Source: Alphaproteobacteria bacterium
GTDB taxonomy: Bacteria; Pseudomonadota; Alphaproteobacteria; Sphingomonadales; Emcibacteraceae
Direction: 5' to 3'
NCBI GenBank assembly: GCA_013152615.1
Contig: JAADGA010000027.1
Span: 1 to 13,132 of the forward strand
Length of the DNA stretch: 13,132 nucleotides
The number at the start of each line of letters is the position of its first letter. Within the stretch, counting starts at the first letter, position 1. The notes beneath the pieces are model-generated. The model was not told where the DNA came from, did not search any database, and saw nothing but the letters and a program-made list of their open reading frames with translations. Below, piece by piece: positions 1 to 7,115 of the stretch. Position numbers and translations under genes: made by a program.

Positions 1-498
1 CAGATAGGCGACGAAATGACAGTCGGTATCCGCCCTGAAAACACCTTCTGTTACAAAATGAGCCAGCACTTGTTCAATCGCCTTTGCCAGCCCGGCCACA
101 ATCGTATCGAGATATTTGGGGGCCACATCCGGATCGGGAGTGGTGGCGATAAAGGCGACCACATGCCCCCATAATTTCCTTGATAACGCCGACAGGGTAT
201 CGTCCACATTTGACATGATAACATTTGTGACCAGGGTCCCCGGACTTTCGGTCCCGACCCGGGCCATAAAATCATCCAGCTTTTCCTTGATTCCGACCTC
301 CCCGCGGGCAACAAGGGCCAGCAACAACTCGCCCTTCGAGCCATAATAATTATATACTGTGGCCGGGGAAACCAGCGCCCGTTCCGCAATCTGCTCAATG
401 ATGGTGTCATCAAAGCCTTTTTCGACAAATAAGGCGCTGGCGGCGGCTTCAATTAATTTTCGGCGCTGGGCCTTCTGTTTTTCTCTTAAAGTTGCCAT
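1..498 (-). CDS. TetR/AcrR family transcriptional regulator, partial (C-terminus beyond window)
   Basis: This is a one-component DNA-binding repressor of the TetR type, cut off by the left edge of the window. The frame is open for 166 codons from an ATG at 498 down to base 1 with no stop. The N-terminus (MATLREKQKAQRRKLIEAA) leads into a classic TetR helix-turn-helix at about residues 32-55, containing IAERALVSPATVYNYYGSKG. The following helical part would be the ligand-binding and dimerisation domain; its ligand cannot be read from sequence. The start is supported by GAGGA seven bases upstream of the ATG. The gene lies downstream of gabD-gabT on the same strand, with a palindrome in the intervening gap (550-570). 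This makes autoregulation and control of GABA catabolism a reasonable inference. Family assignment is firm; the regulated genes are inferred. Confidence 0.88.
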   Translation of the reverse strand, partial: MATLREKQKAQRRKLIEAAASALFVEKGFDDTIIEQIAERALVSPATVYNYYGSKGELLLALVARGEVGIKEKLDDFMARVGTESPGTLVTNVIMSNVDDTLSALSRKLWGHVVAFIATTPDPDVAPKYLDTIVAGLAKAIEQVLAHFVTEGVFRADTDCHFVAYL

Positions 499-549
499 AT
501 TAATTTCCTCGAACACCCCGGCATGAGGCGCTGTTCTAAATTTATACCA

Positions 550-570
550 AACTATAACTTTATAGTTATA
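550..570. promoter_or_regulatory. Candidate TetR operator upstream of tetR
   Basis: Two overlapping perfect inverted repeats occupy this AT-rich site. AACTATA (550-556) pairs with TATAGTT (561-567), and TATAACT (553-559) pairs with AGTTATA (564-570). Each has 7-bp arms and a 4-bp spacer. The site lies 52 bp upstream of the tetR start and overlaps the -10 region of the proposed promoter, the usual layout for TetR autorepression. The 13 bases at 549-561 recur in inverted orientation at 3486-3498 upstream of gabD. Symmetry is seen directly; binding is inferred. Confidence 0.5.
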
Positions 571-595
571 TAAATTTTTATAACAGTTTTGGAAA
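567..595 (-). promoter_or_regulatory. Possible sigma70-like promoter for tetR
   Basis: On the minus strand TTTCCA (590-595) is followed after 17 bases by TATATA (567-572). The -35 box is a weak match and the surroundings are very AT-rich, so alternative -10 boxes such as TATAAA nearer the gene are possible. The palindrome at 550-570 overlaps or directly follows the -10 box. Confidence 0.35.
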
Positions 596-610
596 CTAAA
601 ATATTAAAAA

Positions 611-636
611 ATGTGGAATTAGGCTTAGGCCCTAGC
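611..636 (-). terminator. Weak possible terminator after gabT
   Basis: The gabT stop codon sits in an imperfect short hairpin read on the minus strand (GGCTAGGGCCTAAGCC, a five-pair stem with one bulge). A run of six T follows about ten bases later. The stem is short and the T-run is displaced, so this may not terminate efficiently, and tetR could be partly cotranscribed with gabD-gabT. Confidence 0.25.
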
Positions 637-1912
637 CGGATGTCAGCCGTTTCAGAGTCGTGTGAATGATTTCCATGCCTTGCGTTATCAGGGCATCACT
701 GATCGTCAATGGGCAGAGAAAACGGATCACATTGCCCCGGGTGCCACAGGATAATAATATCAGTCCTGCTTTTGCCACCTCCTGCACCAAGGCCCGGGCA
801 AGCGCAGCGTCCGGCTGTGCCGGGTCATGATCCCTGACCAGTTCAAGCGCCACCATCGCGCCGAGGTGACGAATTTCGCCGATACAGTCAAGCGCCGCCA
901 TCTGCTTTAAATGACTGACGATCAGATCGCCGAGCATAAGCGCGCGTGCAACCAGTTTTTCCTGCTCTATCACCTTCAGCACCGCGAGTGCCGCCGCACA
1001 GCCAATCGGTGAGCCGGCATAGGTCCCGCCGAGGCCGCCCGGTCGGGCGGATTGCATGATTTCAGTCTTGCCGGTGACCGCCGACAGGGGAAAGCCACCG
1101 GCAAGGCTTTTGGCCAGCGTCATCATATCCGGTTCAATGCCGGAATATTCGGTGGCAAACAGTCGGCCGGTGCGGCCAAAGCCGGTCTGAATCTCATCAA
1201 TAATTAGTAAAATACCATGCTGGTCACATTTTTTCCTGAGCGCCTGAAGAAAGCCGGGCGGGGCAATATTAAACCCGCCTTCACCCTGTACCGGCTCAAT
1301 AATCATCGCCGCCACCCGCGCCGGGTCAATGTCGGCGGCGAAAATATTATCCAGCGCCGTCAGGGCTTGTTCAACGCTGATACCGCAATAATCATTGGGA
1401 AACGGCGCATGGAAAACATCCCCCGGAAACGGTCCGAACCCGACCTTGTACGGCACCACTTTCCCGGTCAGCGCCAGCGTCATCATGGTTCTGCCGTGAA
1501 AGCCGCCGGAAAAGGCAATAATACCGGATCGCCCACTGTGGGCGCGGGCAATCTTGACCGCATTTTCCACCGCTTCCGCGCCGGTGGACAGGAATATCGT
1601 CTGTTTCGGACTATCGCCCGGCACCAGATCATTGAGCTTTTCCGCCAGCTCAATATAATTGGCATAGGGAGTGATCTGGAAACAGCTGTGGCTGAATTGA
1701 TCAAGCTGCGCCTTGACGGCCTTGATTATTTCGGGATGGTTATGGCCGCTATTGACCACGGCAATGCCCCCGGCAAAATCTATATAGCGTTTGCCTTCGA
1801 CATCCCATATTTCGGCATTGCTGGCCCGGGCGGCAAAAATCGGCAGCATGGTCGCAACCCCGGCGGGTACGGCCTGTTGGCGGCGGCTCTGTAATTCTTT
1901 ATTGGTCAGCAT
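632..1912 (-). CDS. gabT: 4-aminobutyrate--2-oxoglutarate aminotransferase (GABA transaminase)
   Basis: This PLP-dependent class III aminotransferase moves the amino group of GABA to 2-oxoglutarate, giving succinate semialdehyde and glutamate in the cytosol. The protein is 426 aa, the same length as E. coli GabT. Visible motifs include the cofactor phosphate loop STGAEAVENA (109-118), the IIDE stretch with the PLP-nitrogen Asp (239), IQTGFGRTGR (241-250), the Schiff-base lysine in LAKSLAGGFP (Lys268, the same position as in E. coli) and GGTYAGSP (295-302). AAGGA lies six bases before the ATG at 1912. It follows gabD closely: the gap is 37 bp to the present gabD stop, and would be 14 bp if gabD were unbroken. 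This indicates one transcript. The pairing with an SSADH gene supports GABA as substrate, although related omega-amino acids (for example 5-aminovalerate) are possible. Confidence 0.93.
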   Translation of the reverse strand: MLTNKELQSRRQQAVPAGVATMLPIFAARASNAEIWDVEGKRYIDFAGGIAVVNSGHNHPEIIKAVKAQLDQFSHSCFQITPYANYIELAEKLNDLVPGDSPKQTIFLSTGAEAVENAVKIARAHSGRSGIIAFSGGFHGRTMMTLALTGKVVPYKVGFGPFPGDVFHAPFPNDYCGISVEQALTALDNIFAADIDPARVAAMIIEPVQGEGGFNIAPPGFLQALRKKCDQHGILLIIDEIQTGFGRTGRLFATEYSGIEPDMMTLAKSLAGGFPLSAVTGKTEIMQSARPGGLGGTYAGSPIGCAAALAVLKVIEQEKLVARALMLGDLIVSHLKQMAALDCIGEIRHLGAMVALELVRDHDPAQPDAALARALVQEVAKAGLILLSCGTRGNVIRFLCPLTISDALITQGMEIIHTTLKRLTSG

Positions 1913-1926
1913 AATATGTCCTTATT

Positions 1927-3416
1927 TTATTTTGTATTTTTTTCGTATTTTATTCCGCCAAGGCAGATATATTTAATTTCAAGATAATCATCGAGGCCGT
2001 ATTTTGAGCCCTCGCGGCCAATCCCCGACTGTTTAACCCCGCCAAACGGTGCCGCTTCGTTGGAAATAATGCATTCGTTAACCCCGACCAGTTAACCCCG
2101 ACCATGCCATAGTCAAGGGCCTCCGAAACCCGCCAGATCCTCGCCATGTCATTGCTGTAAAAATAGGAAGCGAGGCCATAAATTGTGTCATTGGCCATTT
2201 CCACCGCGGTTTCTTCGCTATCGAAACGGTACAGGGCGGCCACCGGGCCAAATATCTCTTCAGAGAAAATATCCATTTCGCGGTTAACACCGGTCAGGAT
2301 CGTCGGAGTGAAATACAGTGCCCCCTTGTGATGACGGCCGCCCCCGGTCAGGATTTTGGCCCCTTTTGCGACGGCATCCTCAAGCAGCCGTTCAACCTTG
2401 TTAACCGCGGCCCGGTTGATCAACGGGCCATTGGTGACATTTTCTTCGTCATACGACCCGACTTTCAGACCAAGCACCGCCTGTTTCAGGCTGGCGGCAA
2501 AGGCGTCGTAAATTCCGTCCTGGACCAGAATACGGTTGGCACAGACACAGGTCTGGCCGGAATTACGGTATTTTGACGCCATCACCCCCGCTATCGCCAG
2601 ATCAAGGTCGGCATCGTCAAAAACAATGAACGGCGCATTGCCGCCAAGCTCCATCGAGACTTTTTTCACCGTATCCGCGCACTGTTTCATCAGCAATTTA
2701 CCCACAGGGGTTGAGCCGGTGAAGGATAGTTTACGCACCACGGGATTCGTTGCCATCTCACCACCGACCGTCGCCGCAGCCGTCGTCGTGATGACATTAA
2801 AGACCCCTGCCGGGATTCCGGCACGCTCCCCAAGTGCCGCCAGTGCCAGCGCCGACAGCGGTGTTTCCTCGCTGGGTTTGACAATCACACTGCACCCTGC
2901 CGCCAGCGCCGGGGCGACTTTACGGGCAATCATGGCGTTCGGGAAATTCCACGGCGTGATCGCGGCGACGACGCCAATCGGCTGCTTTAGCACCAGAACC
3001 CGTTTGTCAGCCGCGGGAGAGGGCATAATATCGCCGTAAATCCGCCGGGCTTCTTCGGCATACCAGTCGATATAGGAGGCACCGTAGGCAATCTCGCCGC
3101 GCGATTCCGCCAGTGGCTTGCCCTGTTCCTCGCTCATCAGCACCGCGAGATCATCCTGATTATCCATAATCAGATCATGCCATTTATGAAGGATGACCGC
3201 GCGCTCTTTGGCGGTTCTGGCCGCCCATGGTCCCATGGTGTCAGCGGCCTCGGCAATGGCATCCCGGGTTGCCAATAGCCCCATATCAGCGACATGCGCC
3301 AGGATTTCACCGGTGGCCGGATTGGTCACTTTAAAGCTCTTGCCGGATTTTTCGGCCACCCAGTGCCCATTGATAAAAGATTTTGTGCGCAGTAACGACG
3401 GATCGTTTAAAATCAT
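1927..3416 (-). pseudogene. gabD: Succinate-semialdehyde dehydrogenase, frameshifted near the 3' end by a 14-bp duplication
   Basis: This NAD(P)-dependent aldehyde dehydrogenase would oxidise succinate semialdehyde from GabT to succinate. Family motifs are intact: ITPWNFP (about 153-159), FTGSTPVGK, catalytic-base Glu256 in MELGGN, and catalytic Cys290 in NSGQTCVCANR. After residue 442 (YGMVGVN) the reading frame changes. The 14 bases at 2077-2090 are exactly repeated at 2091-2104. Translation then runs into 46 unrelated residues and stops at 1950. With one copy removed, the frame continues as [18 protein letters not shown], then [18 protein letters not shown], the expected family C-terminus, ending at 1927 with 491 aa. 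The ATG at 3416 is preferred over an adjacent in-frame TTG at 3419; AGGAG lies nine bases upstream. The lost part is conserved and contributes to the fold, so the present product is probably inactive, unless the duplication is an assembly error. Confidence 0.9.
2077..2104. repeat. Exact 14-bp tandem duplication inside gabD
   Basis: GTTAACCCCGACCA occurs twice with no spacer (2077-2090 and 2091-2104). Since 14 is not a multiple of three, it shifts the frame of gabD. One copy is part of the normal coding sequence for MVGVN; the second is the insertion. Confidence 0.97.
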
Positions 3417-3475
3417 CAATTCATACTCCTGAAATAATATGATATTCAGATTTTACCCACAGGCAGGCCGTTCAG

Positions 3476-3498
3476 CTATATATCCAAAGTTATAGTTT
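3476..3498. promoter_or_regulatory. Candidate TetR-type operator upstream of gabD
   Basis: On the minus strand this region reads AAACTATAACTTT followed by GGATATATAG. The first 13 bases (3486-3498) are identical to 549-561 in the tetR upstream palindrome. CTATA and TATAG form a looser inverted repeat here (5-bp arms, 10-bp spacer). The site begins about 60 bp upstream of gabD and overlaps the last codons and stop of the LuxR-type gene. I see no convincing -35/-10 pair for gabD. Confidence 0.4.
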
Positions 3499-4434
3499 TT
3501 TCTGGTGGTAGGCGATGAGCGGATCTTGTGATCCATCCCCTTTCATCTCGGTCATCTCGGTCAGGGCGCCGATAAACAGGGAAAATAATTCTGTCTGGGA
3601 GTTGATATCCAGCTTGACATAAATATTGTTGCGGTGGATTTTTACCGTACCGGGGGAAATCCCCATCCGGGCCGCCGTCGACTTTGCCGAATGCCCCATA
3701 AGCAGAAGATGCAACACTTCACCTTCCTTTACCGACAGGCATGATTTACCAAAATTTTCCATAGCCTGAACAAATCTCAGATTCCCCCGGTCATCCTCAC
3801 TGGACCGGTGGTCTTCCCCGTGCCAGTGCCGTCGGCAGAGCGATCGTAATAGCGGCTGGATATCATGCAACAGCCTGATATCTTTGCCGGTGAAAGCCGG
3901 GTGACCCTGAATACGCCCCAGAGCCAGGGCAATTGATGATGTCGCCGACAGTTGAATATAAATATTGACTTCATCCCTGAGGCCGGAAAATTTATAATAG
4001 CTGCCGTAATATTCGCTTTTCAGAAAATGGCCGGGAGCAATATCCTTGAGCGCCACCACCCCGGAAGCATTATTTTCAGCGAAATTACGGTAGAAAGGAT
4101 CAAGCAGATAAGCCCCGTTAAGATAATTTTCCAGATTATTCTGACGCTTGGTCTTGCTGGTATTCTCGTATAATATCGCCGGGATTCCGGTTTTGTGGTA
4201 ATGTAAAATAATGAAGCTGTCCAGTGGGATCAGGGCAGATATTGCCCGATGCAGCAGCCGCGCTACCGCAAGGCGGTCCGTGGCCTCGAACAGTTCCGCC
4301 ACCCGCTCATTCCAGTCATATGTGCCCGCTGTTACCGTCATGCTGCGCCTGCTATCAAATAGTTTCAAGGTCCGGTGGACTTCTGCGGTATTAATGTCAG
4401 GCCGGGGCATGATCAAGTCAAGAAGAATAACCAT
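3490..4434 (-). CDS. LuxR-family (GerE-type HTH) transcriptional regulator
   Basis: The protein is 314 aa with a C-terminal LuxR/GerE helix-turn-helix at about residues 233-288 (LSVKEGEVLHLLLMGHSAKS, then TAARMGISPGTVKIHRNNIY). The N-terminal 200 residues are not a response-regulator receiver domain, and I do not recognise the acyl-homoserine-lactone pocket motifs. They resemble a GAF/PAS-like sensing module (DSFIILHYHKTGIPAILYEN). The gene lies just upstream of gabD-gabT on the same strand, with 70 bp between its stop and gabD. A role as activator of the GABA genes is therefore likely but not shown. The start is uncertain: the ATG at 4434 has GAGG almost touching it, and internal ATGs at 4410 and 4341 also lack a good ribosome site. 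The signal it senses is unknown. Confidence 0.82.
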   Translation of the reverse strand: MVILLDLIMPRPDINTAEVHRTLKLFDSRRSMTVTAGTYDWNERVAELFEATDRLAVARLLHRAISALIPLDSFIILHYHKTGIPAILYENTSKTKRQNNLENYLNGAYLLDPFYRNFAENNASGVVALKDIAPGHFLKSEYYGSYYKFSGLRDEVNIYIQLSATSSIALALGRIQGHPAFTGKDIRLLHDIQPLLRSLCRRHWHGEDHRSSEDDRGNLRFVQAMENFGKSCLSVKEGEVLHLLLMGHSAKSTAARMGISPGTVKIHRNNIYVKLDINSQTELFSLFIGALTEMTEMKGDGSQDPLIAYHQKKL

Positions 4435-4533
4435 TCCTCAACCGGATGGGGCTTGCTTTAACTCACTATTTCTACGCGGCGTTAACCAGAAATATTATTT
4501 TGCCGGATTTATTTTCAATGGCCTTATTGTGCA

Positions 4534-4556
4534 AATTAACCGGATAATAGTTAATT
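4534..4556. promoter_or_regulatory. Inverted repeat upstream of the LuxR-type gene, candidate operator
   Basis: AATTAAC (4534-4540) and GTTAATT (4550-4556) are perfect 7-bp inverted arms around a 9-bp centre, about 100 bp before the LuxR-type start. Spacing and symmetry suit a dimeric helix-turn-helix regulator, but the sequence is AT-rich and the only support is the symmetry. Confidence 0.3.
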
Positions 4557-4652
4557 CATAATTTAATTTTTATTTCAAAGGGTTATAATGATTATTTATT
4601 CCTGAACAGGTGGGAGCAGGCCGATAATACGCCAGAGAAATGGTGGATAACC

Positions 4653-4696
4653 CACCAAAGCCACAGCGGAATTACACCAAAACCACAGCGAAACTA
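4653..4696. repeat. Two adjacent 22-bp imperfect direct repeats
   Basis: The unit at 4653-4674 is followed immediately by a second at 4675-4696, with 19 of 22 positions identical (differences at unit positions 8, 17 and 20). Both begin CACCAAA and contain CCACAGCG. A poorer third copy may start near 4699 (TCAAAACAGTATCG). The first unit overlaps the right arm of the hairpin at 4641-4657. Confidence 0.8.
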
Positions 4697-4776
4697 CCGT
4701 CAAAACAGTATCGCCGGAGGCCGGAATTCCCCCGGGCAACAATATCATTGCTCTAATTAAAGGATATGATCTTTTT

Positions 4777-4852
4777 TGGTGAGCCCGACAGGATTTGAAC
4801 CTGTGGCCTACTGATTAAAAGTCAGTTGCTCTACCGGCTGAGCTACGGGCCC
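4777..4852 (-). tRNA. tRNA-Lys (anticodon UUU), CCA encoded
   Basis: The minus strand folds as a full 76-nt tRNA. The acceptor stem GGGCCCG pairs with CGGGCUC (one G-U). The D arm contains GUAGCUCAGCCGGUAGAGC, the anticodon stem ACUGA/UCAGU encloses the loop CUUUUAA (anticodon UUU, lysine), and the T arm ACAGG-UUCAAAU-CCUGU carries the standard TUC sequence. A discriminator A and an encoded CCA end the gene. It has its own promoter (4870-4898) and lies between two transcription units. No clear terminator is visible at its 3' side. Confidence 0.97.
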
Positions 4853-4869
4853 TCCTAAAAGATGTGCGG

Positions 4870-4898
4870 AACATAATGTTCTATTGGCTTATGGTCAA
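4870..4898 (-). promoter_or_regulatory. Sigma70-type promoter of tRNA-Lys
   Basis: On the minus strand TTGACC (4893-4898) and TATGTT (4870-4875) are separated by exactly 17 bases, about 17 bp before the tRNA 5' end. The -10 box is embedded in a perfect 13-bp palindrome, GAACATAATGTTC (4869-4881), whose function is unknown. Confidence 0.7.
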
Positions 4899-4919
4899 CA
4901 GGAATTTCACCCTATCCGG

Positions 4920-4953
4920 AAAAAAACAATTATAGCGGCTCACTGGCCGCCAT
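4920..4953 (-). terminator. Rho-independent terminator of the gyrA-tgt operon
   Basis: Read on the minus strand, ATGGCGGC-CAGTGA-GCCGCTAT forms an eight-pair stem (one G-U) with a six-base loop, at 4932-4953. After AATTG it is followed by seven T (4920-4926). The hairpin is made from the last codons of tgt and its stop codon. It separates the operon from the tRNA-Lys promoter, which begins about 20 bp downstream. Confidence 0.8.
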
Positions 4954-6072
4954 TGTCCTGATCTGATGGAAATTTTTAACAAAATCCTGTAGCCTGCCCG
5001 CAGAAATCGCCGCTCTCAGGCCCGCCATAAGATCCTGATAATAGGTCAGGTTATGTTCGGTCAACAGCATCAGCCCGAGAATTTCATTACTACGGAACAA
5101 ATGAGCAAGATAGGCGCGGCTGTAATGCTGACAGGCGGAACAGCGACAGGCCTCGTCAAGCGGCCGGGGATCATCCCGGTGGCAGGCATTCTTAAGATTG
5201 ACCGTGCCTGTCGGGATAAAGGCCTGACCGGTGCGCCCGGAGCGCGACGGCAGCACACAATCGAACATATCTATACCGCGCACTACCGCGCCGACAATAT
5301 CATCCGGCTTGCCAACCCCCATCAGATAACGGGGTTTCAGTGCCGGCATCAGCGGCAGGGTATAGTCGAGCACCTCAAACATCACCTGCTGGCCCTCGCC
5401 AACCGCCAGACCGCCAACCGCATAGCCCTGACAGTCAATTTCGCCGAGTGCCGCCACCGAATGACGGCGCAAATTCTCAAACACCCCGCCCTGCACAATG
5501 CCAAACAGCGCGTTGTCGCGGGCATGGTCGGAGCCGTCATGAAACGCCGCATAGGACCGTTCGGCCCAGCGCATCGACAGCAGCATTGACTGCTCCGTCG
5601 CCTGCTCCGTCGCCGGAAACGGCGTGCATTCATCAAAGGCCATCACAATATTTGACCCGAGCAGCCGCTGGATTTCGATACTTCTTTCCGGAGTGAGCAG
5701 ATGCTTGCTGCCATCAATATGGGACTGGAATGCCACCCCCTGCTCGCTGATTTTACGCAACTTCGCCAGCGACATCACCTGAAAACCACCGGAATCGGTC
5801 AATATCGGCCGCTCCCAGTTCATGAATTTATGCAGACCGCCGAGCCGATGGATTCTCTCCGCCGTCGGCCGCAGCATCAGGTGATAGGTATTACCCAGCA
5901 GGATATCCGCTCCCGTCGTCCGCACGGTTTCCGGTTTCATCGCCTTGACCGTCGCCGCGGTGCCAACCGGCATGAAGGCCGGGGTTCTGATGTCCCCGCG
6001 GCAGGTGCGGATAATGCCGGTGCGCGCCGCGCCATCGGTCGCCGTCACATCCATTGAAAATTTCTGCGTCAT
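4930..6072 (-). CDS. tgt: tRNA-guanine transglycosylase (queuine tRNA-ribosyltransferase)
   Basis: This enzyme exchanges guanine-34 for preQ1 in tRNAs with GUN anticodons (Tyr, His, Asn, Asp), the first tRNA-level step of queuosine synthesis. The protein is 380 aa, normal for the family. Visible are the active-site Asp93 in [12 protein letters not shown], the substrate-pocket stretch GIVQGGVFE (191-199), GGLAVGEG (220-227), the nucleophile Asp271 in [14 protein letters not shown], and the zinc site C309-x-C311-x2-C314 with H340. The ATG at 6072 overlaps the queA stop by four bases (ATGA), implying translational coupling. Its last codons form the operon terminator. Assignment is firm, and coupling to QueA fits the pathway. 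Confidence 0.97.
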   Translation of the reverse strand: MTQKFSMDVTATDGAARTGIIRTCRGDIRTPAFMPVGTAATVKAMKPETVRTTGADILLGNTYHLMLRPTAERIHRLGGLHKFMNWERPILTDSGGFQVMSLAKLRKISEQGVAFQSHIDGSKHLLTPERSIEIQRLLGSNIVMAFDECTPFPATEQATEQSMLLSMRWAERSYAAFHDGSDHARDNALFGIVQGGVFENLRRHSVAALGEIDCQGYAVGGLAVGEGQQVMFEVLDYTLPLMPALKPRYLMGVGKPDDIVGAVVRGIDMFDCVLPSRSGRTGQAFIPTGTVNLKNACHRDDPRPLDEACRCSACQHYSRAYLAHLFRSNEILGLMLLTEHNLTYYQDLMAGLRAAISAGRLQDFVKNFHQIRTMAASEPL

Positions 6073-7109
6073 AATTCATCTTCCCGGAACAGCAGGCTGC
6101 TGTCACCATATGAATAAAACCGGTAATGCTGCTTGATCGCGTGATCATAAGCCGCGGTCATGGCGTCATAGCCACCAAAGGCACTGACCAGCATAAACAG
6201 GGTTGATCTCGGCAGATGAAAATTGGTCATCAATATATCCGCGCTCCTGAATTTATAGCCGGGGGTGATAAAAATATCGGTGGTGCCGGAAAAAGGCTGA
6301 ACTTTGCCGGTGTCATCCACGGCGGATTCCAGCAGGCGCAGTGATGTGGTGCCGACGGCGATAACACGCCCACCCCGGTCATGGGCGGCATTTATCGCTT
6401 CTGCCGCTTGCAGGCCGATCTCGCCCCATTCCGAATGCATTTTATGATCCCGGCTATCGGCGACCTTGACCGGCAGAAAGGTTCCGGCACCGACATGCAG
6501 GGTAACATCAACGAATACTACCCCCTTGGCGGATAATTTTTTCAGCAGCTCAGCGGTAAAATGCAGCCCGGCGGTCGGTGCCGCAACCGCGCCTTCTTTG
6601 GTCGCGTAAATTGTCTGGTAATCGGTTAAATCCCGGGCGTCGACCGGACGACGCGCGGCGATATAGGGCGGCAGCGGCATCACCCCGCACGCCGCAAGGG
6701 CGGCCTTGAAATCTTCACCGGCACAGTTAAACTGCACCGATACCTCCCCCCCGTCACGCTTATCCATAACCGTGGCGTTGAGCCTGTCTGAAAAGACGAT
6801 AATATCCGTTATTTTAAGTTTTTTGGCCGGGCGGACAAAGGCCCGCCAGCGCCCGTCGCCCTCATCCATATGCAGGGTAACATCAATTTTTGCCTGCCGT
6901 CGCCGACCAATAAGACGCGCCGGAATGACCCGGGTATCATTAAATACCAGCACATCGCCGCGCTCGACATAATCGGCAAGATCAGTGACGACACGGTTCT
7001 CGCGCTCCTGCCCCCGAACCACCAGCAACCGCGCCCGGTCACGACATTCTGCCGGACGCAGGGCAATATATTCCGGTGGAAGATCAAAATCGAAGAGATC
7101 TACTTTCAT
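6069..7109 (-). CDS. queA: S-adenosylmethionine:tRNA ribosyltransferase-isomerase
   Basis: QueA transfers and isomerises the ribosyl part of S-adenosylmethionine onto preQ1 in tRNA, giving epoxyqueuosine, directly after the Tgt step. The protein is 346 aa, typical of the family. Recognisable conserved stretches are the N-terminal [19 protein letters not shown], the [12 protein letters not shown] segment, [18 protein letters not shown] and the C-terminal [19 protein letters not shown]. The ATG at 7109 lies six bases after the stop of the upstream cyclophilin gene and has only a weak ribosome site, so it is probably translated by coupling. It overlaps tgt by four bases. No unusual feature was seen. 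Confidence 0.97.
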   Translation of the reverse strand: MKVDLFDFDLPPEYIALRPAECRDRARLLVVRGQERENRVVTDLADYVERGDVLVFNDTRVIPARLIGRRRQAKIDVTLHMDEGDGRWRAFVRPAKKLKITDIIVFSDRLNATVMDKRDGGEVSVQFNCAGEDFKAALAACGVMPLPPYIAARRPVDARDLTDYQTIYATKEGAVAAPTAGLHFTAELLKKLSAKGVVFVDVTLHVGAGTFLPVKVADSRDHKMHSEWGEIGLQAAEAINAAHDRGGRVIAVGTTSLRLLESAVDDTGKVQPFSGTTDIFITPGYKFRSADILMTNFHLPRSTLFMLVSAFGGYDAMTAAYDHAIKQHYRFYSYGDSSLLFREDEL

Positions 7110-7115
7110 CGCCGA

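Larger units (their letters stand above)
4435..4776. other. Gene-free stretch between the LuxR-type gene and tRNA-Lys
   Basis: No convincing gene lies in these 342 bases. They hold the inverted repeat at 4534-4556 near the LuxR-type gene, an AT-rich middle, a small hairpin at 4641-4657 (TGGTGG, five-base loop, CCACCA, no following T-run on either strand) and a 22-bp tandem repeat at 4653-4696. GC-rich self-complementary words follow at about 4712-4735 (CCGGAGGCCGG, GGAATTCC). A 50-codon minus-strand frame at 4596-4748 has no ribosome site. Confidence 0.7.

Noticed and set aside
51..452. 133-codon minus-strand frame at the left edge
   Set aside because: It is out of frame with the open TetR coding frame 1-498, which has a clear helix-turn-helix, a start codon and a ribosome site. 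This frame gives a Trp/Pro/Arg-rich protein without family features.
4596..4748. 50-codon minus-strand frame (MILLPGGIPASG...) after tRNA-Lys
   Set aside because: It has no ribosome site, and its Trp-rich middle simply reflects the 22-bp tandem repeat, whose period is not a multiple of three. More likely non-coding or a remnant.
5053..5589. 178-codon plus-strand frame across tgt
   Set aside because: It lies wholly antisense to tgt, which has every catalytic and zinc residue. Similar antisense frames across queA, gabT, gabD and gyrA were dismissed for the same reason.
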